Below are positions 19,208 to 30,479 of a DNA stretch of 64,000 nucleotides, in pieces; the stretch's first letter is position 1; each line of letters begins with the position of its first letter. The position numbers and the translations under genes are program-made. The notes under the pieces were generated by a model that saw only the letters and a list, made by a program, of their open reading frames with translations, searched no databases and had not been told where the DNA came from. Source of the DNA: Nitrosomonas ureae (GTDB lineage: Bacteria; Pseudomonadota; Gammaproteobacteria; Burkholderiales; Nitrosomonadaceae); assembly GCF_900108305.1 (NCBI RefSeq), contig NZ_FNUX01000013.1, forward strand, positions 29,298 to 93,297, given 5' to 3'.

Positions 19208-20656
19208 TTAAACAGGCGACTTCAAATGCCAGTCTGTCACCAATTGATATTGATGTGCAATATTAAGCATTTGCGCTTCCTTAAAATAATTACCCATGAT
19301 GTGTAAGCCGATGGGCCGGTTTTTGTCACCAAAACCGATCGGGATCGACATCGCCGGCATTCCGGTCAGGTTTGCCGCACTGGTATAGATATCCGATAAA
19401 TACATTTGGATCGGATCGCCGCTTTTTTCTCCCAGATTAAATGCGACGGTAGGAGCGGTAGGCCCCATAATGATATCGCATTGTTTGTAGGCTGCAATAA
19501 AATCCTGTGCGATCAGGCGGCGCAATTTCTGTGCCTTGATATAGTAGGCATCGTAATAGCCATGCGACAGCACATAGGTACCGATGAGAATTCGTCGCTT
19601 CACTTCCGCGCCAAAACCTTGTGCACGCGTTTTGCGGTACATGTCCGCCAGATCGCTGTACGATGAGGCACGGTAACCGTAGCGTACCCCATCGAAACGG
19701 GATAAATTGCTCGATGCTTCTGCAGGCGCCAATACATAATAAACCGGAATCGACAATGGTGCATTGGGTAATGAAACTTCGACAGTCTGCGCACCCAATT
19801 TACGATACTCAATTAATGTTTTTTCGATCGCGTTTGCGACATCCTGGCTCATACCCTCGGCAAAATATTCCTTCGGCAGGCCAATGCGCAAACCGGCCAA
19901 AGGTTTCTGCAAATCCTGTGAGTAATTCTCTGCATCGCGCTGCAGGCTGGTGGAATCACGCGGATCGAACCCGGTCATGACATTCAGCAATAACGCCAGA
20001 TCTTCGGCTGATTTAGCCATCGGCCCACCCTGATCCAAACTAGAGGCAAAGGCAATCATGCCATAGCGCGATACCAGTCCGTAGGTCGGTTTAATTCCGG
20101 AGATACCGCATAATGCGGCAGGCTGACGGATCGAACCACCCGTATCGGTACCGGTTGCCGCGGGTGCTAACCGGGCCGCAACGGCGCACGCCGCGCCGCC
20201 TGAGCTGCCGCCGGGCACCGCCGCAATATCCCAGGGGTTTTTTACCATGCCATAATAGGATGTTTCATTGCTTGATCCCATGGCGAACTCATCCATGTTG
20301 GTTTTACCGATATTGATCGCGCCAGCCTGATTGAAACGTTCAATGACGCCGGCATCATACGGTGAAATAAAATTTGACAGCATTCTTGAGCCGCATGTAG
20401 TCAGCCAGCCTTTGGCGCAAAAAATATCTTTCTGCGCAATTGGAATTCCGGTTAATGGACCGGCCTGCCCCGCGGCAATCATTTTGTCTGCCGCCTTTGC
20501 CTGCGCAAGGCTCATTTCTTCGTTGACCGTAATAAAAGCGTTGTATTCAGGATTGAGTTGTTTAATGCGCTGCAAGAATTGGGTGGTTAGTTCAGTGCTG
20601 GAAAATTTTTTTTCGGCAAGCTGGGTTGAGAGTTGTTTAAGACTGGCATTAAACAT
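19208..20656 (-). CDS. gatA: Aspartyl/glutamyl-tRNA amidotransferase subunit A
   Basis: GatA (482 residues) is the amidase-signature subunit that releases ammonia from glutamine. The Ser-cisSer-Lys triad context is present: Lys in [11 protein letters not shown], the GGSSGGAAC serine loop, and the catalytic Ser in [12 protein letters not shown]. The start [13 protein letters not shown] fits the family. It is 91 bp after gatC and 45 bp before gatB, in the common gatCAB order. Confidence 0.98.
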   Translation of the reverse strand: MFNASLKQLSTQLAEKKFSSTELTTQFLQRIKQLNPEYNAFITVNEEMSLAQAKAADKMIAAGQAGPLTGIPIAQKDIFCAKGWLTTCGSRMLSNFISPYDAGVIERFNQAGAINIGKTNMDEFAMGSSNETSYYGMVKNPWDIAAVPGGSSGGAACAVAARLAPAATGTDTGGSIRQPAALCGISGIKPTYGLVSRYGMIAFASSLDQGGPMAKSAEDLALLLNVMTGFDPRDSTSLQRDAENYSQDLQKPLAGLRIGLPKEYFAEGMSQDVANAIEKTLIEYRKLGAQTVEVSLPNAPLSIPVYYVLAPAEASSNLSRFDGVRYGYRASSYSDLADMYRKTRAQGFGAEVKRRILIGTYVLSHGYYDAYYIKAQKLRRLIAQDFIAAYKQCDIIMGPTAPTVAFNLGEKSGDPIQMYLSDIYTSAANLTGMPAMSIPIGFGDKNRPIGLHIMGNYFKEAQMLNIAHQYQLVTDWHLKSPV

Positions 20657-20747
20657 GGATTTACTGATTAAGGAAAAATAAATTGTTGCGTATAATGGCT
20701 GTTCTTATGGTTCTATGAAATTCTCTGAACTCATCCCCACTACGTGC

Positions 20748-21035
20748 CTATTCAATGACTTGTGGAACCAGATAGAGATCGGCTTCGACTTGTGGTGCGA
20801 TCGATTGATATAATTCGTGCTGATCAGTTTCAGTGACCTCATCGTCGCGGAGGCGTTGCAGGACATTTTGCGCATGAGACATGGGTTCAACTGTTGAAGT
20901 ATCCACTGCTTGCATGGTTTCTATCAGATCAAAAATACCGGATAACTGACCCAAAGCCTCTTTAGCCTCGTTATCGCTAATCTCGATATAGGCAAGATCA
21001 GCAATCCGTTTTACATCACTAACAGATAAAGTCAT
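20748..21035 (-). CDS. gatC: Aspartyl/glutamyl-tRNA amidotransferase subunit C
   Basis: GatC (95 residues) is the small belt-like subunit that stabilises the GatA-GatB complex. It begins [20 protein letters not shown] and has the middle [16 protein letters not shown] segment and the C-terminal region around [15 protein letters not shown] typical of the family. It is the first gene of gatCAB and divergent from mreB, with a 130-bp shared promoter region. Confidence 0.96.
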   Translation of the reverse strand: MTLSVSDVKRIADLAYIEISDNEAKEALGQLSGIFDLIETMQAVDTSTVEPMSHAQNVLQRLRDDEVTETDQHELYQSIAPQVEADLYLVPQVIE

Positions 21036-21141
21036 TTTAAATAGGTAACCTTATATTCAAAGAAGTATTAGGGTATCATGCCGCAGTTTAACTGGCGTAT
21101 TATTTTTTGATGGTTTTATTTATTATTCGCTCTCAGCATAA

Positions 21142-22224
<1,083 letters not shown>

Positions 22225-22299
22225 TTCGTGCCTAGTTATTATTTACTTTTATTTTCTTTCTAGTACAAAATTAAGTCTTTCTCTTGAAGACGGAACGTA

Positions 22300-23190
22300 A
22301 TGGAAACAGCACCACAGTTTTTCAGGCATGGTCCGGGCCCGCTTGCACGATTGTTTATATTTGCGATGCTATCCTGCTTGCTGATTGCAGAAGATACGCA
22401 TTTCAAATATTTTCCTCAGCTGCGCCAAGCCATTGGCGTGATTATATTTCCGTTACAAAGAATGGCTTATGCTCCTGCGGATATCTATGATCAAGTTGAA
22501 AAAATTATTACCAGTTTCAATTTGCTCGAAGAGAATATCAAATTGAGACAGCTTTATCTGGAGCGTCGTGAACAGTTGCTGAGACTGGCCGCGCTGGAAG
22601 CTGAAAATACGCACTTACGCCGATTGTTAGGTGCAATACAGGAAATCGAAACCACTACCAAAACAAAAGTGGTATTAGCTGAAATTCAGTATACTCCGCG
22701 TGATCCGTTTAATCATAAAATCACCCTGAATAAGGGTAGTTATCACGATATTGAGTTGGGTCAGGCGGTGATTGATGATAAGGGTATCATCGGACAAATT
22801 ACCCGGTTATATCCCTTGTCGTCTGAAGTAACGCTCCTGACAGATAAAGATCACGCGGTTCCGATCCAGGTTGTGCGCAATGGTCTGCGATCTGTCATAT
22901 CCGGAACTGGCAAAAACAATGAACTGGAATTGCGTTATTTATCGGTAAATACGGATATTCAGCAAGATGATTTATTAGTTACCTCAGGAATTGGAGGAGT
23001 GTATCCTCCGGGGATTCCTGTTGCAACCGTGCTCAAGATCGAGCAGGACCCCATGGGTGATTTTGCGCTTGTTACCAGTACGCCGATCGCTGGTGTGGAT
23101 CGGAATCGGCAAGTTTTAGTTCTGTCTTTGGCGCAAACAGAATCTAATGATTCCCAAGAGATGTCAACAATTGGATCCGGAACGAATTAA
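22300..23190 (+). CDS. mreC: Rod-shape-determining protein MreC
   Basis: MreC (296 residues) is an inner-membrane protein with a large periplasmic part that links MreB to PBP2. One membrane helix (about 16-32) is followed by a coiled-coil dimerisation region (about 65-110, rich in Leu and Glu) and the beta-barrel domain with LNKGSYHDIELGQAV and the GIGGVYPPGIPVA segment typical of MreC. It lies 75 bp after mreB. Confidence 0.95.
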   Translation: METAPQFFRHGPGPLARLFIFAMLSCLLIAEDTHFKYFPQLRQAIGVIIFPLQRMAYAPADIYDQVEKIITSFNLLEENIKLRQLYLERREQLLRLAALEAENTHLRRLLGAIQEIETTTKTKVVLAEIQYTPRDPFNHKITLNKGSYHDIELGQAVIDDKGIIGQITRLYPLSSEVTLLTDKDHAVPIQVVRNGLRSVISGTGKNNELELRYLSVNTDIQQDDLLVTSGIGGVYPPGIPVATVLKIEQDPMGDFALVTSTPIAGVDRNRQVLVLSLAQTESNDSQEMSTIGSGTN

Positions 23191-23230
23191 AGAAAATAAT
23201 TCAATTAAAGAAAACTACTTGAGGCAGGAT

Positions 23231-23722
23231 ATGTATGTGCCTGCCAGTAATTGGTCTATTGCCATAAGTCTGATAATCGGGCTCATACTCAATTTTCTGC
23301 CATTGCAAGGTGATCTTTTAATCTCGCGCCCTGATTTTGTAGCGCTGGCAATAACCTACTGGAATGTCAATCATCCGTACAAATTGAGCATGAGCGTGGC
23401 ATTTGGCATGGGATTGATGGTAGATGTTGGCAATGCCGGAATACTGGGACAACATGCTTTGGCCTATTGCGTCATTTTTTATCTGACGCTAATTTTTGGC
23501 CGGCGTTTACGATTATTCAGTTTGCTAAAACAAGCACCCCAAATTGGCTTTTTCTTGCTCATAATGCAAATAGTCATCATTCTGATAGCATTATCGAACG
23601 GATCAGCACTGCCTGGCTGGAGATATTTTCTTGCTACTGTCACAGGTGCCTTGCTATGGGTGCCGGCCTCCTTCCTGATAACCCTGCTATTAAGGCCAAA
23701 ACCAGACTCTAATGCGTTATGA
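23231..23722 (+). CDS. mreD: Rod-shape-determining protein MreD
   Basis: MreD (163 residues) is a small inner-membrane protein with about five hydrophobic helices, the third partner of MreB and MreC. ATG 23231 is preferred, with GGCAGGA just upstream; the frame is open from 23147 and would overlap mreC, but that extension is hydrophilic and unlike MreD. The start codon of mrdA overlaps its stop (ATGA), indicating translational coupling. Confidence 0.92.
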   Translation: MYVPASNWSIAISLIIGLILNFLPLQGDLLISRPDFVALAITYWNVNHPYKLSMSVAFGMGLMVDVGNAGILGQHALAYCVIFYLTLIFGRRLRLFSLLKQAPQIGFFLLIMQIVIILIALSNGSALPGWRYFLATVTGALLWVPASFLITLLLRPKPDSNAL

Positions 23723-25632
23723 AACAACACGTAGAACTAAGAAATCATCCGGTTGAGCTGCGCAAATTCCGTATGCGTCTTACTATCAGCACAGGCTTTG
23801 TTCTTGCTCTGTTCCTGTTGCTTTATGCACGCTTCTATTTCTTGCAGGTTGCTCAGCAGGAACACTATCATACGCTGGCGGAAGCGAATCGTATCTCCAT
23901 TGCGCCACTGGTTCCCTATCGTGGGTTGATTTCTGATCGAAATGGAAGGATACTGGCACAAAATTATTCAGCCTATACGTTGGAAATTGTGCCCAGTAAA
24001 ATTCAGGATCTTGAAACGACACTGAATGAATTGGCGGCGATCATTGAAATCACACCGACTGATCGTCAGCGGTTCAAAAAATTGCTAAAAGAGAGCAAGC
24101 GATTCAAAAGCCTACCTATCAGGCATCGTTTAACAGAGGTTGAGATTGCAACTTTTGCAGCAAATCGCTACCGTTTTCCTGGTATCGAAATCAAGGCCCA
24201 GGTATACCGTCAATATCCCGAGAAGGAGATGGTTTCACATGTTGTTGGCTATATCAGTCGTATCAATGATAAAGATCTCGAGCAACTGGAAAGTAATGGC
24301 GAACTTCATAATTATCGCGGCTCTCATCACATTGGCAAAATTGGTATTGAGCAGAGTTATGAAAAACAATTACATGGCATTACAGGATTTGAAGAAGTAG
24401 AAACAGACGCAGCGGGCCGTTCCATTCGAGTTTTGTCACGAACACCGCCCACGCCCGGCAATAATTTAATTCTTACGTTAGATCTTGGCCTGCAGGAAGT
24501 TGCTGAAATGGCATTCGGTGATCGCCGTGGTGCACTGGTTGCTTTGGATCCCAATAATGGGGAAGTCCTTGCTTTCGTCAGCAAACCGGGTTACGACAAT
24601 AATCTTTTTATCGGCGGAATTGATCAGGAAAACTGGAATTTGCTTAACAATTCAATCGATCGCCCTCTCAATAACCGGGCACTGCGAGGTGTGTATCCTC
24701 CAGGATCAACCTTTAAGCCCTTTATGGCGCTTGCCGCACTTGAGCTGGGAAAACGCACCGCCGAATACAGCATGAGTGATCCCGGATATTTTTCCCTGCC
24801 TGGCGTTAGTCGACGCTACCGGGACTGGAAACCAGGTGGACATGGCAGAGTCGATTTGCACAAATCGTTAGTTGTTTCTTGCGATACCTATTACTACAGT
24901 CTTGCCAACGATCTCGGAATAGACAATATCCACAATTTTATCAGTCAATTTGGATTAGGAAGGAAAACTGGTATTGACATTGAAGGAGAGGTATCCGGGT
25001 TATTGCCATCTTCCGCCTGGAAAATGAGACAACATAAACAAAAATGGTATGCCGGAGATACTATTTCAGTTTCCATTGGACAGGGATACAATTTGACGAC
25101 ACCCCTTCAGCTCGCTTTTGCCACGATGATCATCGCAAATGATGGTAAAGCCTATTTACCCCGTTTGGTTAAACAAATTCAGAACAGTCAAACCGGGGAA
25201 GTTGAAGATGTTTCCGCAAAACTGCTTTATAGTTTAAATCTTAAGCCTAAAAATCTTGAGGTTGTTAAAAGTGCGCTTGTAGATGTTACCCGCCCTGGAG
25301 GAACGGCTGCAAAAGCAGGCGCTAATGCGGACTATACTTTTGCTGGCAAAACCGGCACATCACAAGTTGTCGGTATTAAACAGGGAGAACGCTACAATGA
25401 AAAACTGATCAATGAGCGTCATCGCGACCATGCAATGTTTATCGCCTACGCACCAGCAGAAAACCCCATGATTGCTTTGGCAATTTTAGTCGAAAATACG
25501 GGCACCGGTGGCTCAACAGCAGCGCCTATTGCAAGACAAGTATTTGATTATTTTTTATTGGGTAAATTACCTGAAACAGATCTTGCGCATCTGATTGATC
25601 CGATCAGAAATCACGTGCACGATCATCTCTGA
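23719..25632 (+). CDS. mrdA: Penicillin-binding protein 2 (elongation transpeptidase)
   Basis: PBP2 (637 residues) is the class B transpeptidase of the elongasome. It has one N-terminal membrane helix (about 21-43), a pedestal dimerisation domain, and the transpeptidase domain with catalytic Ser330 and Lys333 in PPGSTFKPF, an SCD motif in VVSCDTYYY, and KTGTS near the C-terminus. It overlaps mreD by 4 bp and precedes its glycosyltransferase partner rodA by 48 bp. Confidence 0.97.
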   Translation: MKQHVELRNHPVELRKFRMRLTISTGFVLALFLLLYARFYFLQVAQQEHYHTLAEANRISIAPLVPYRGLISDRNGRILAQNYSAYTLEIVPSKIQDLETTLNELAAIIEITPTDRQRFKKLLKESKRFKSLPIRHRLTEVEIATFAANRYRFPGIEIKAQVYRQYPEKEMVSHVVGYISRINDKDLEQLESNGELHNYRGSHHIGKIGIEQSYEKQLHGITGFEEVETDAAGRSIRVLSRTPPTPGNNLILTLDLGLQEVAEMAFGDRRGALVALDPNNGEVLAFVSKPGYDNNLFIGGIDQENWNLLNNSIDRPLNNRALRGVYPPGSTFKPFMALAALELGKRTAEYSMSDPGYFSLPGVSRRYRDWKPGGHGRVDLHKSLVVSCDTYYYSLANDLGIDNIHNFISQFGLGRKTGIDIEGEVSGLLPSSAWKMRQHKQKWYAGDTISVSIGQGYNLTTPLQLAFATMIIANDGKAYLPRLVKQIQNSQTGEVEDVSAKLLYSLNLKPKNLEVVKSALVDVTRPGGTAAKAGANADYTFAGKTGTSQVVGIKQGERYNEKLINERHRDHAMFIAYAPAENPMIALAILVENTGTGGSTAAPIARQVFDYFLLGKLPETDLAHLIDPIRNHVHDHL

Positions 25633-25680
25633 GAAGAATCAATCAATATACAATTAATTATCAGCCAGCATACATGATGC

Positions 25681-26781
25681 ATGATTGAAATCAGAAAAAT
25701 TTGGTACTACCTTACGCGCTATATAGATAACTTTCTGTTGGCGGGAATCCTCATACTGATGACGATAGGACTGATTGTGTTGTATAGCGCTACCGGCGGA
25801 AATATAACCAGAGTCAGCAATCAAGTGATCAATATATTGATAGCGCTGGTAATCATGTGGCTGATTGCAAATATTCCCCTGCAACAAATAATGCGCTTGG
25901 CATTACCGATGTACATGTTGGGGTTGATTTTACTTATCGGCGTTGCATTGTTCGGTGAAATAAACAATGGCGCCAGGCGCTGGCTTAGCATCGGTATTAC
26001 TCGAATCCAGCCATCCGAACTAATGAAAATCGCGCTACCGTTGATGATGGCGTGGTATTTTGATAAGCATGAAATTACTTTACGTTTGAGAGATTATTTA
26101 GGCGCAACGATATTATTATTGTTGCCTGTTCTATTGATCTTGCGACAACCGGATTTGGGAACCGCCTTGTTAATTGCTGCCAGCGGTTTTTATGTTCTGT
26201 TTCTAGCCGGATTGTCTTGGCGCATTATTGTCGGATTAGTGACGGCTGCGGCCGCAAGCTTGCCGATACTTTGGTCGGTGATGCACGATTATCAACGACA
26301 ACGCATCATGACATTGCTTGATCCAACGCAAGACCCTTTGGGGGCCGGCTATCATACCATTCAATCTTCCATTGCAATCGGTTCCGGCGGAATCGTAGGC
26401 AAAGGATGGCAAAATGGTACGCAAACTCAGTTGGATTTTTTGCCAGAGCAAAGCACCGACTTTATTTTTGCTGTTTTTTCAGAAGAATTTGGGCTAATTG
26501 GAAATACTGTATTATTATTACTGTATCTGCTGGTAATCGGGCGGTGTATAGCAATTACGGCAAATGCATCAACACAGTTTACGCGTTTGATCTCAGGATC
26601 GATTACACTGACTTTTTGCACTTATATATTTGTTAATATGGGAATGGTAAGCGGTCTCCTTCCGATTGTAGGTGTGCCGCTTCCACTGATGAGTTATGGA
26701 GGCACATCCATGGTCACGATGCTGCTAGGCTTTGGTATTTTAATGAGTATTCAGACACATCCTAAACTAGTAAAAACATGA
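25681..26781 (+). CDS. rodA: Peptidoglycan glycosyltransferase RodA (SEDS family)
   Basis: RodA (366 residues) polymerises lipid II for the lateral wall with PBP2. It has about ten hydrophobic helices and SEDS signatures: GARRWLSIGITRIQPSELMK, LRQPDLGTALL, the periplasmic loop with QSSIAIGSGGIVGKGW, LPEQSTDFIF, and GVPLPLMSYGGTS. It overlaps rlpA by 4 bp (ATGA). Confidence 0.97.
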   Translation: MIEIRKIWYYLTRYIDNFLLAGILILMTIGLIVLYSATGGNITRVSNQVINILIALVIMWLIANIPLQQIMRLALPMYMLGLILLIGVALFGEINNGARRWLSIGITRIQPSELMKIALPLMMAWYFDKHEITLRLRDYLGATILLLLPVLLILRQPDLGTALLIAASGFYVLFLAGLSWRIIVGLVTAAAASLPILWSVMHDYQRQRIMTLLDPTQDPLGAGYHTIQSSIAIGSGGIVGKGWQNGTQTQLDFLPEQSTDFIFAVFSEEFGLIGNTVLLLLYLLVIGRCIAITANASTQFTRLISGSITLTFCTYIFVNMGMVSGLLPIVGVPLPLMSYGGTSMVTMLLGFGILMSIQTHPKLVKT

Positions 26782-27746
26782 CAAATCCTGATCCTTCACT
26801 TTTTAAGATGTATAAATATTTTTCTGTACTGTTCCGATCAATTTTTGGATTGGTGCTGGTATTAATTCTTGGATTATTGGCCGCATGCAACAGTACGCCA
26901 CAATATAGCAGTAACAGTGCACAAGGACAGAAAGAAACAACCGCAACCAAATTATCTGGTATTAGCACAGGTGGAATCACCAGACGGGGAGGCGGATACT
27001 ATTTGGACGATGGTCCGGAAGATAATCCTCCACCCAATCTGCATCTCGTTCCGGATGCCGTGCCTAAGGCTGAACCATTGCGTGCAGCCAATATGCAGCC
27101 TTATGTCGCATTAGGAAAACATTTTAAACCCATGACCAACCTGGAGCCTTATAGGAAACGTGGAGTTGCTTCATGGTATGGACGTCGCTATCATGGCAAC
27201 AATACAGCCGTGGGAGAGGTTTATGACATGTATGCAATGACGGCAGCTCACCCCACATTGCCGCTGCCTAGCTATGCCCGTGTCACCAATCTGGAGAGTG
27301 GCAAGTCGGTGATTGTGCGTTTGAATGATCGCGGTCCATTTCTTTCTGACCGTATTATCGATCTTTCTTATACTGCTGCATATAAATTGGGAATATTAGC
27401 TGGTGGTAGCGGCCAGGTTGAAGTTGAGAGCATCATACCGAATGGTGCACAAGATGTACTGACAGCTTCTCAATCATCTCTCTCGCTGCCTGTTGCCGAT
27501 AGTAATACAGAAATGAGCATGGTCTATTTGCAGCTGGCTGCATTCGGCTCATCAGATAATGCGCAGAATTTTCTTTCTCAAATACATAAGAGACTTCCAG
27601 CACTCAAAGATACCGTGAGTATTACCAAGAATAAGGGATTATACAAAATACATGTTGGCCCTTATCCGGGTACAACCGTTGCCAGGCTGGCAGCCAATAC
27701 GATTGGTCAACAGCTTGCAATAACACCTGTCTTGGTAAATGACTAA
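26778..27746 (+). CDS. rlpA: Septal-ring lipoprotein RlpA (rare lipoprotein A, DPBB and SPOR domains)
   Basis: RlpA (322 residues) is an outer-membrane lipoprotein; in Pseudomonas it is a lytic transglycosylase acting on denuded glycans at the septum. The lipobox LLAAC places Cys37 as the lipidated residue. The double-psi beta-barrel (about 128-220) has GVASWYGRRYHG, TAAHPTLP and VRLNDRGPF, containing the His and Asp implicated in catalysis. A SPOR domain that binds denuded peptidoglycan is at about 248-322. ATG at 26778 overlaps the rodA stop; Met11 is an alternative. Confidence 0.95.
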   Translation: MTNPDPSLFKMYKYFSVLFRSIFGLVLVLILGLLAACNSTPQYSSNSAQGQKETTATKLSGISTGGITRRGGGYYLDDGPEDNPPPNLHLVPDAVPKAEPLRAANMQPYVALGKHFKPMTNLEPYRKRGVASWYGRRYHGNNTAVGEVYDMYAMTAAHPTLPLPSYARVTNLESGKSVIVRLNDRGPFLSDRIIDLSYTAAYKLGILAGGSGQVEVESIIPNGAQDVLTASQSSLSLPVADSNTEMSMVYLQLAAFGSSDNAQNFLSQIHKRLPALKDTVSITKNKGLYKIHVGPYPGTTVARLAANTIGQQLAITPVLVND

Positions 27747-27753
27747 AACGGAT

Positions 27754-27784
27754 AAAAAAATCCCTATTGCAAGCAATAGGGATT
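27754..27784 (-). terminator. Perfect 12-bp hairpin with T-run on the minus strand
   Basis: AATCCCTATTGC (27759-27770) pairs exactly with GCAATAGGGATT (27773-27784) around a 2-base gap. Seven A residues precede it, so on the minus strand the stem is followed by a T-run. On the plus strand it lies 12 bases after the rlpA stop but has no T-run. It may work for both directions. Confidence 0.6.
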
Positions 27785-28104
27785 AAAGGGCCTCGTCATA
27801 AAATCATCCATCGCAATCAACATTCGGATGCAAAACATCTTCCTCAGTACAGGTATCGATACATTTTTACATCCGGTTTCAATATTGCGATAACTGATTT
27901 TAAGTGTATACCTACTGAGTATTTTTGAAGATGAAAACAGAGAAGGAATTTACCCTTATATCCAAACTATGACTGTGACTTTTGCCACATTCCAATAGCG
28001 ATATGGTTAAATCCCGCTCACAAATTTAAAATACAGTGATGGTGTAATTGCCAAGCAAAATTTTAATTTGAAAGAGAGTACGATATTGTGTTCTCAGATT
28101 GAAT

Positions 28105-28135
28105 AAAAAAGCGCCACTCAATTACTGAGTGGCGC
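28105..28135 (-). terminator. Rho-independent terminator of the cheW-mcp transcript
   Basis: GCGCCACTCA (28111-28120) pairs with TGAGTGGCGC (28126-28135) around ATTAC. On the minus strand the stem is followed by six T. It lies about 70 bases after the chemoreceptor stop codon. Confidence 0.85.
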
Positions 28136-28163
28136 CATATCCAGATTCTTTTAGTACGGCTAC

Positions 28164-28209
28164 TCAGCCGTAGCGGCTGAATTTATGTTAGTGCAATGAG
28201 TTGCACTAA
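28164..28209 (-). repeat. Two perfect hairpins at the 3-prime end of the chemoreceptor gene
   Basis: TTAGTGCAA/TTGCACTAA (28188-28196 with 28201-28209) overlaps the stop codon of the chemoreceptor gene. TCAGCCG/CGGCTGA (28164-28170 with 28174-28180) follows. Neither has a T-run. With the terminator at 28105-28135 they form a chain of three stems that could protect the mRNA 3-prime end. Confidence 0.55.
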
Positions 28210-29924
28210 AACTCTTCCCAATCATCCCCACCACCAGACGCCACTTTGCGAGGCTGAGTTGATGCGGAATCATCGTTGGATTTAACCGCCACCTTCTTCG
28301 CAGAGCCTCGATTCGGCAACTTGGCGATTGATGCAGTACGATTACTTCTTTTAATTGGCATACCCTGCGCATGGCCAGCTCTGCCAAACACTTTGAAGAC
28401 ACTGACCGCCTGAGTCAGAGCCTGCGCCTGATCATTCATTGATTCCGCCGCTGCTGCAGCTTCTTCGACCAGTGCCGCATTTTGCTGAGTAACTTCATCC
28501 ATCTGCGTTACAGCCTGATTGACTTGTTCAATCCCTGAACTCTGTTCATTTGAAGCTGCAGAAATCTCGCTCATGATATCGGTTACTCTCTTAACCGAAG
28601 TTACAATCTCATCCATCGTGGCACCCGCTTCATCCACCAGGCGCGTGCCATCTTCCACTTTAGCTACTGAATCACTGATCAATTCCTTGATTTCTTTCGC
28701 CGCCGCCGCTGAGCGTTGTGCCAAGGTACGCACTTCCGTCGCGACTACCGCAAAACCACGTCCCTGTTCACCCGCGCGGGCCGCCTCTACTGCAGCATTC
28801 AACGCCAGAATGTTAGTCTGAAATGCGATACCGTCAATGACGCTGATAATGTCGACAATTTTCTTGGAGCTTTCATTAATGGCGCTCATGGTTTGCACTA
28901 CCTGACCAACGACAGCCCCGCCTTTTACCGCAACTTCAGATGCTCCTGCCGCCAGTTGATTGGCTTGGCGCGCATTATCGGCATTTTGCTTCACGGTGGA
29001 AGTCAATTCTTCCATTGAAGATGCAGTTTCCTCCAGGCTGGATGCCTGTTCTTCAGTACGTTGACTCAAGTCAGAATTACCTGAGGCAATCTCACCAGAA
29101 GCCGTTGCAATCTGATCAGTCCCTGTACGCACTTTACTCACCAGATCAATCAAGTTTTCATTCATGGTTTTAAGTGCTTGAAGCAAATGGCCAGTTTCAT
29201 TCGTTGAATTGACCTCAATGCGGCTGGTCAAATCACCCGATGCCACTGCGTCAGCAACCGCAATGGCTTCATTTAACGGACCAAGAATGGCTCGAATCAA
29301 AAGCAGGCCAGTAATAATCGCCAGAACCACGCCCAATCCTATAGCTATACTGGTCATCGTAAACACAAAATTAAAATTGCTTTGCGCTTCTGCATATTCC
29401 TGACCCGCAACTTTTGATTGCAATTCAATCAAATCAAACATAGTTTGATGCACAGCATCAAACTTTGGCACCGCATCATTTGTAGTATTATCAGCAGCAG
29501 CCTCAAAATTCCCTGCCAAGGCCAGATTTATTGTACGGTCACGGGATTCCTTATATATCGGCCATTGCTGTGAAAAGGTATTGGCTAACTTTTCCTCTTC
29601 AGGCGTCAAGATGGTACCCATGAATTTCTGCCAAGTGGCATTAATTTCAGCATCTCTTTCTGCTGTCATTGCAGCACGCTGCTTAGCAACCGCAACATCT
29701 TGGATATTGGCTGCCATCACTGCATTGAGACGGACACGATGCATTCGATCAAGTACCAAACTCAAATCTCCCAGAACCACTGTACGATCTTCATAAACTG
29801 TCTTTAACCCATCGTTGGATTGGTCAATACCATACAAGCCCAAGGCGCCAACACCCACCAGCAATACCGACAACATGCCTATTACCAATGCCAATTTCGA
29901 CTTTATCGTCATATCTTTCAACAT
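28206..29924 (-). CDS. Methyl-accepting chemotaxis protein with 4HB-type sensor domain
   Basis: This transmembrane chemoreceptor has 572 residues. There are two membrane helices (about 11-32 and 190-212) flanking a helical periplasmic ligand domain of four-helix-bundle type, then HAMP (about 213-266) and a signalling domain with the conserved hairpin tip ([20 protein letters not shown]). The C-terminus ends DDWEEF, matching the xWxxF pentapeptide that tethers CheR and CheB in enterobacterial receptors, on a flexible linker. GGAGG precedes the ATG. cheW lies 63 bp upstream on the same strand. The ligand is unknown. Confidence 0.95.
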   Translation of the reverse strand: MLKDMTIKSKLALVIGMLSVLLVGVGALGLYGIDQSNDGLKTVYEDRTVVLGDLSLVLDRMHRVRLNAVMAANIQDVAVAKQRAAMTAERDAEINATWQKFMGTILTPEEEKLANTFSQQWPIYKESRDRTINLALAGNFEAAADNTTNDAVPKFDAVHQTMFDLIELQSKVAGQEYAEAQSNFNFVFTMTSIAIGLGVVLAIITGLLLIRAILGPLNEAIAVADAVASGDLTSRIEVNSTNETGHLLQALKTMNENLIDLVSKVRTGTDQIATASGEIASGNSDLSQRTEEQASSLEETASSMEELTSTVKQNADNARQANQLAAGASEVAVKGGAVVGQVVQTMSAINESSKKIVDIISVIDGIAFQTNILALNAAVEAARAGEQGRGFAVVATEVRTLAQRSAAAAKEIKELISDSVAKVEDGTRLVDEAGATMDEIVTSVKRVTDIMSEISAASNEQSSGIEQVNQAVTQMDEVTQQNAALVEEAAAAAESMNDQAQALTQAVSVFKVFGRAGHAQGMPIKRSNRTASIAKLPNRGSAKKVAVKSNDDSASTQPRKVASGGGDDWEEF

Positions 29925-29987
29925 AAAAACCTCCGTTAAAAATCCACTATCCGTTCCAAATCTGTAGAAAAGCTTTTCAGAATCTCG

Positions 29988-30479
29988 TTAATTCATGCCT
30001 GGCTCAATCAACTCCATACCATCGCTGTTCATTAGTTTCTCGATATCTATCAATATCAGCATGCGTTCACCGACGGCACCAAGCCCCATAATATATTCAG
30101 TGTCAATTACTGAACCCAATCCCGGTGTAGGCCGCATCTGTTCGGCCTCCAAAGTAATCACATCTGATACACCGTCCACTACGATTCCTACGACGCGTCC
30201 GGATACATTTAATATAATTACCACGGTAAATTGATCATACGTTACGTCGCTCAACTCGAATTTAATCCGCATATCGATAATCGGTACAACGATCCCGCGC
30301 AAATTGACTACACCTTTGATGAAATCAGGCGCATTGGCAATTTTAGTAATAGCATCATAGCCACGAATCTCTTGCACCTTGAGGATTTCTATTCCATATT
30401 CTTCATTTCCCAAGCGGAAAGTCAGAAATTCATTAATAAAGTGGCTAACTGTTGAACCTGCTGGTCGCTCTTGCAGCAT
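29988..30479 (-). CDS. cheW: Chemotaxis coupling protein CheW
   Basis: CheW (163 residues) couples receptors to the kinase CheA. The fold-specific patterns [42 protein letters not shown] and VVDGVSDVI are present. The frame opens at a GTG at 30488, but that GTG is inside the GGGGTGAG ribosome-binding site of ATG 30479, so the ATG is taken. It is first in a two-gene cheW-receptor unit; cheA is not in the window. Confidence 0.96.
   Translation of the reverse strand: MLQERPAGSTVSHFINEFLTFRLGNEEYGIEILKVQEIRGYDAITKIANAPDFIKGVVNLRGIVVPIIDMRIKFELSDVTYDQFTVVIILNVSGRVVGIVVDGVSDVITLEAEQMRPTPGLGSVIDTEYIMGLGAVGERMLILIDIEKLMNSDGMELIEPGMN

Larger units (their letters stand above)
27747..28205. other. Convergent intergenic region with hairpins
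   Basis: This 459-bp region between rlpA and the chemoreceptor gene has no credible gene. It contains four strong stems, annotated separately where they resemble terminators. Between them (about 27800-28090) the DNA is AT-rich. It includes the CAATAGCGATATGGTTAA segment (27993-28010) also seen near 2907. Confidence 0.55.

Noticed and set aside
23147..23230. Longer mreD start overlapping mreC
   Set aside because: The extra residues are hydrophilic and unlike MreD, and a ribosome-binding site lies before ATG 23231.
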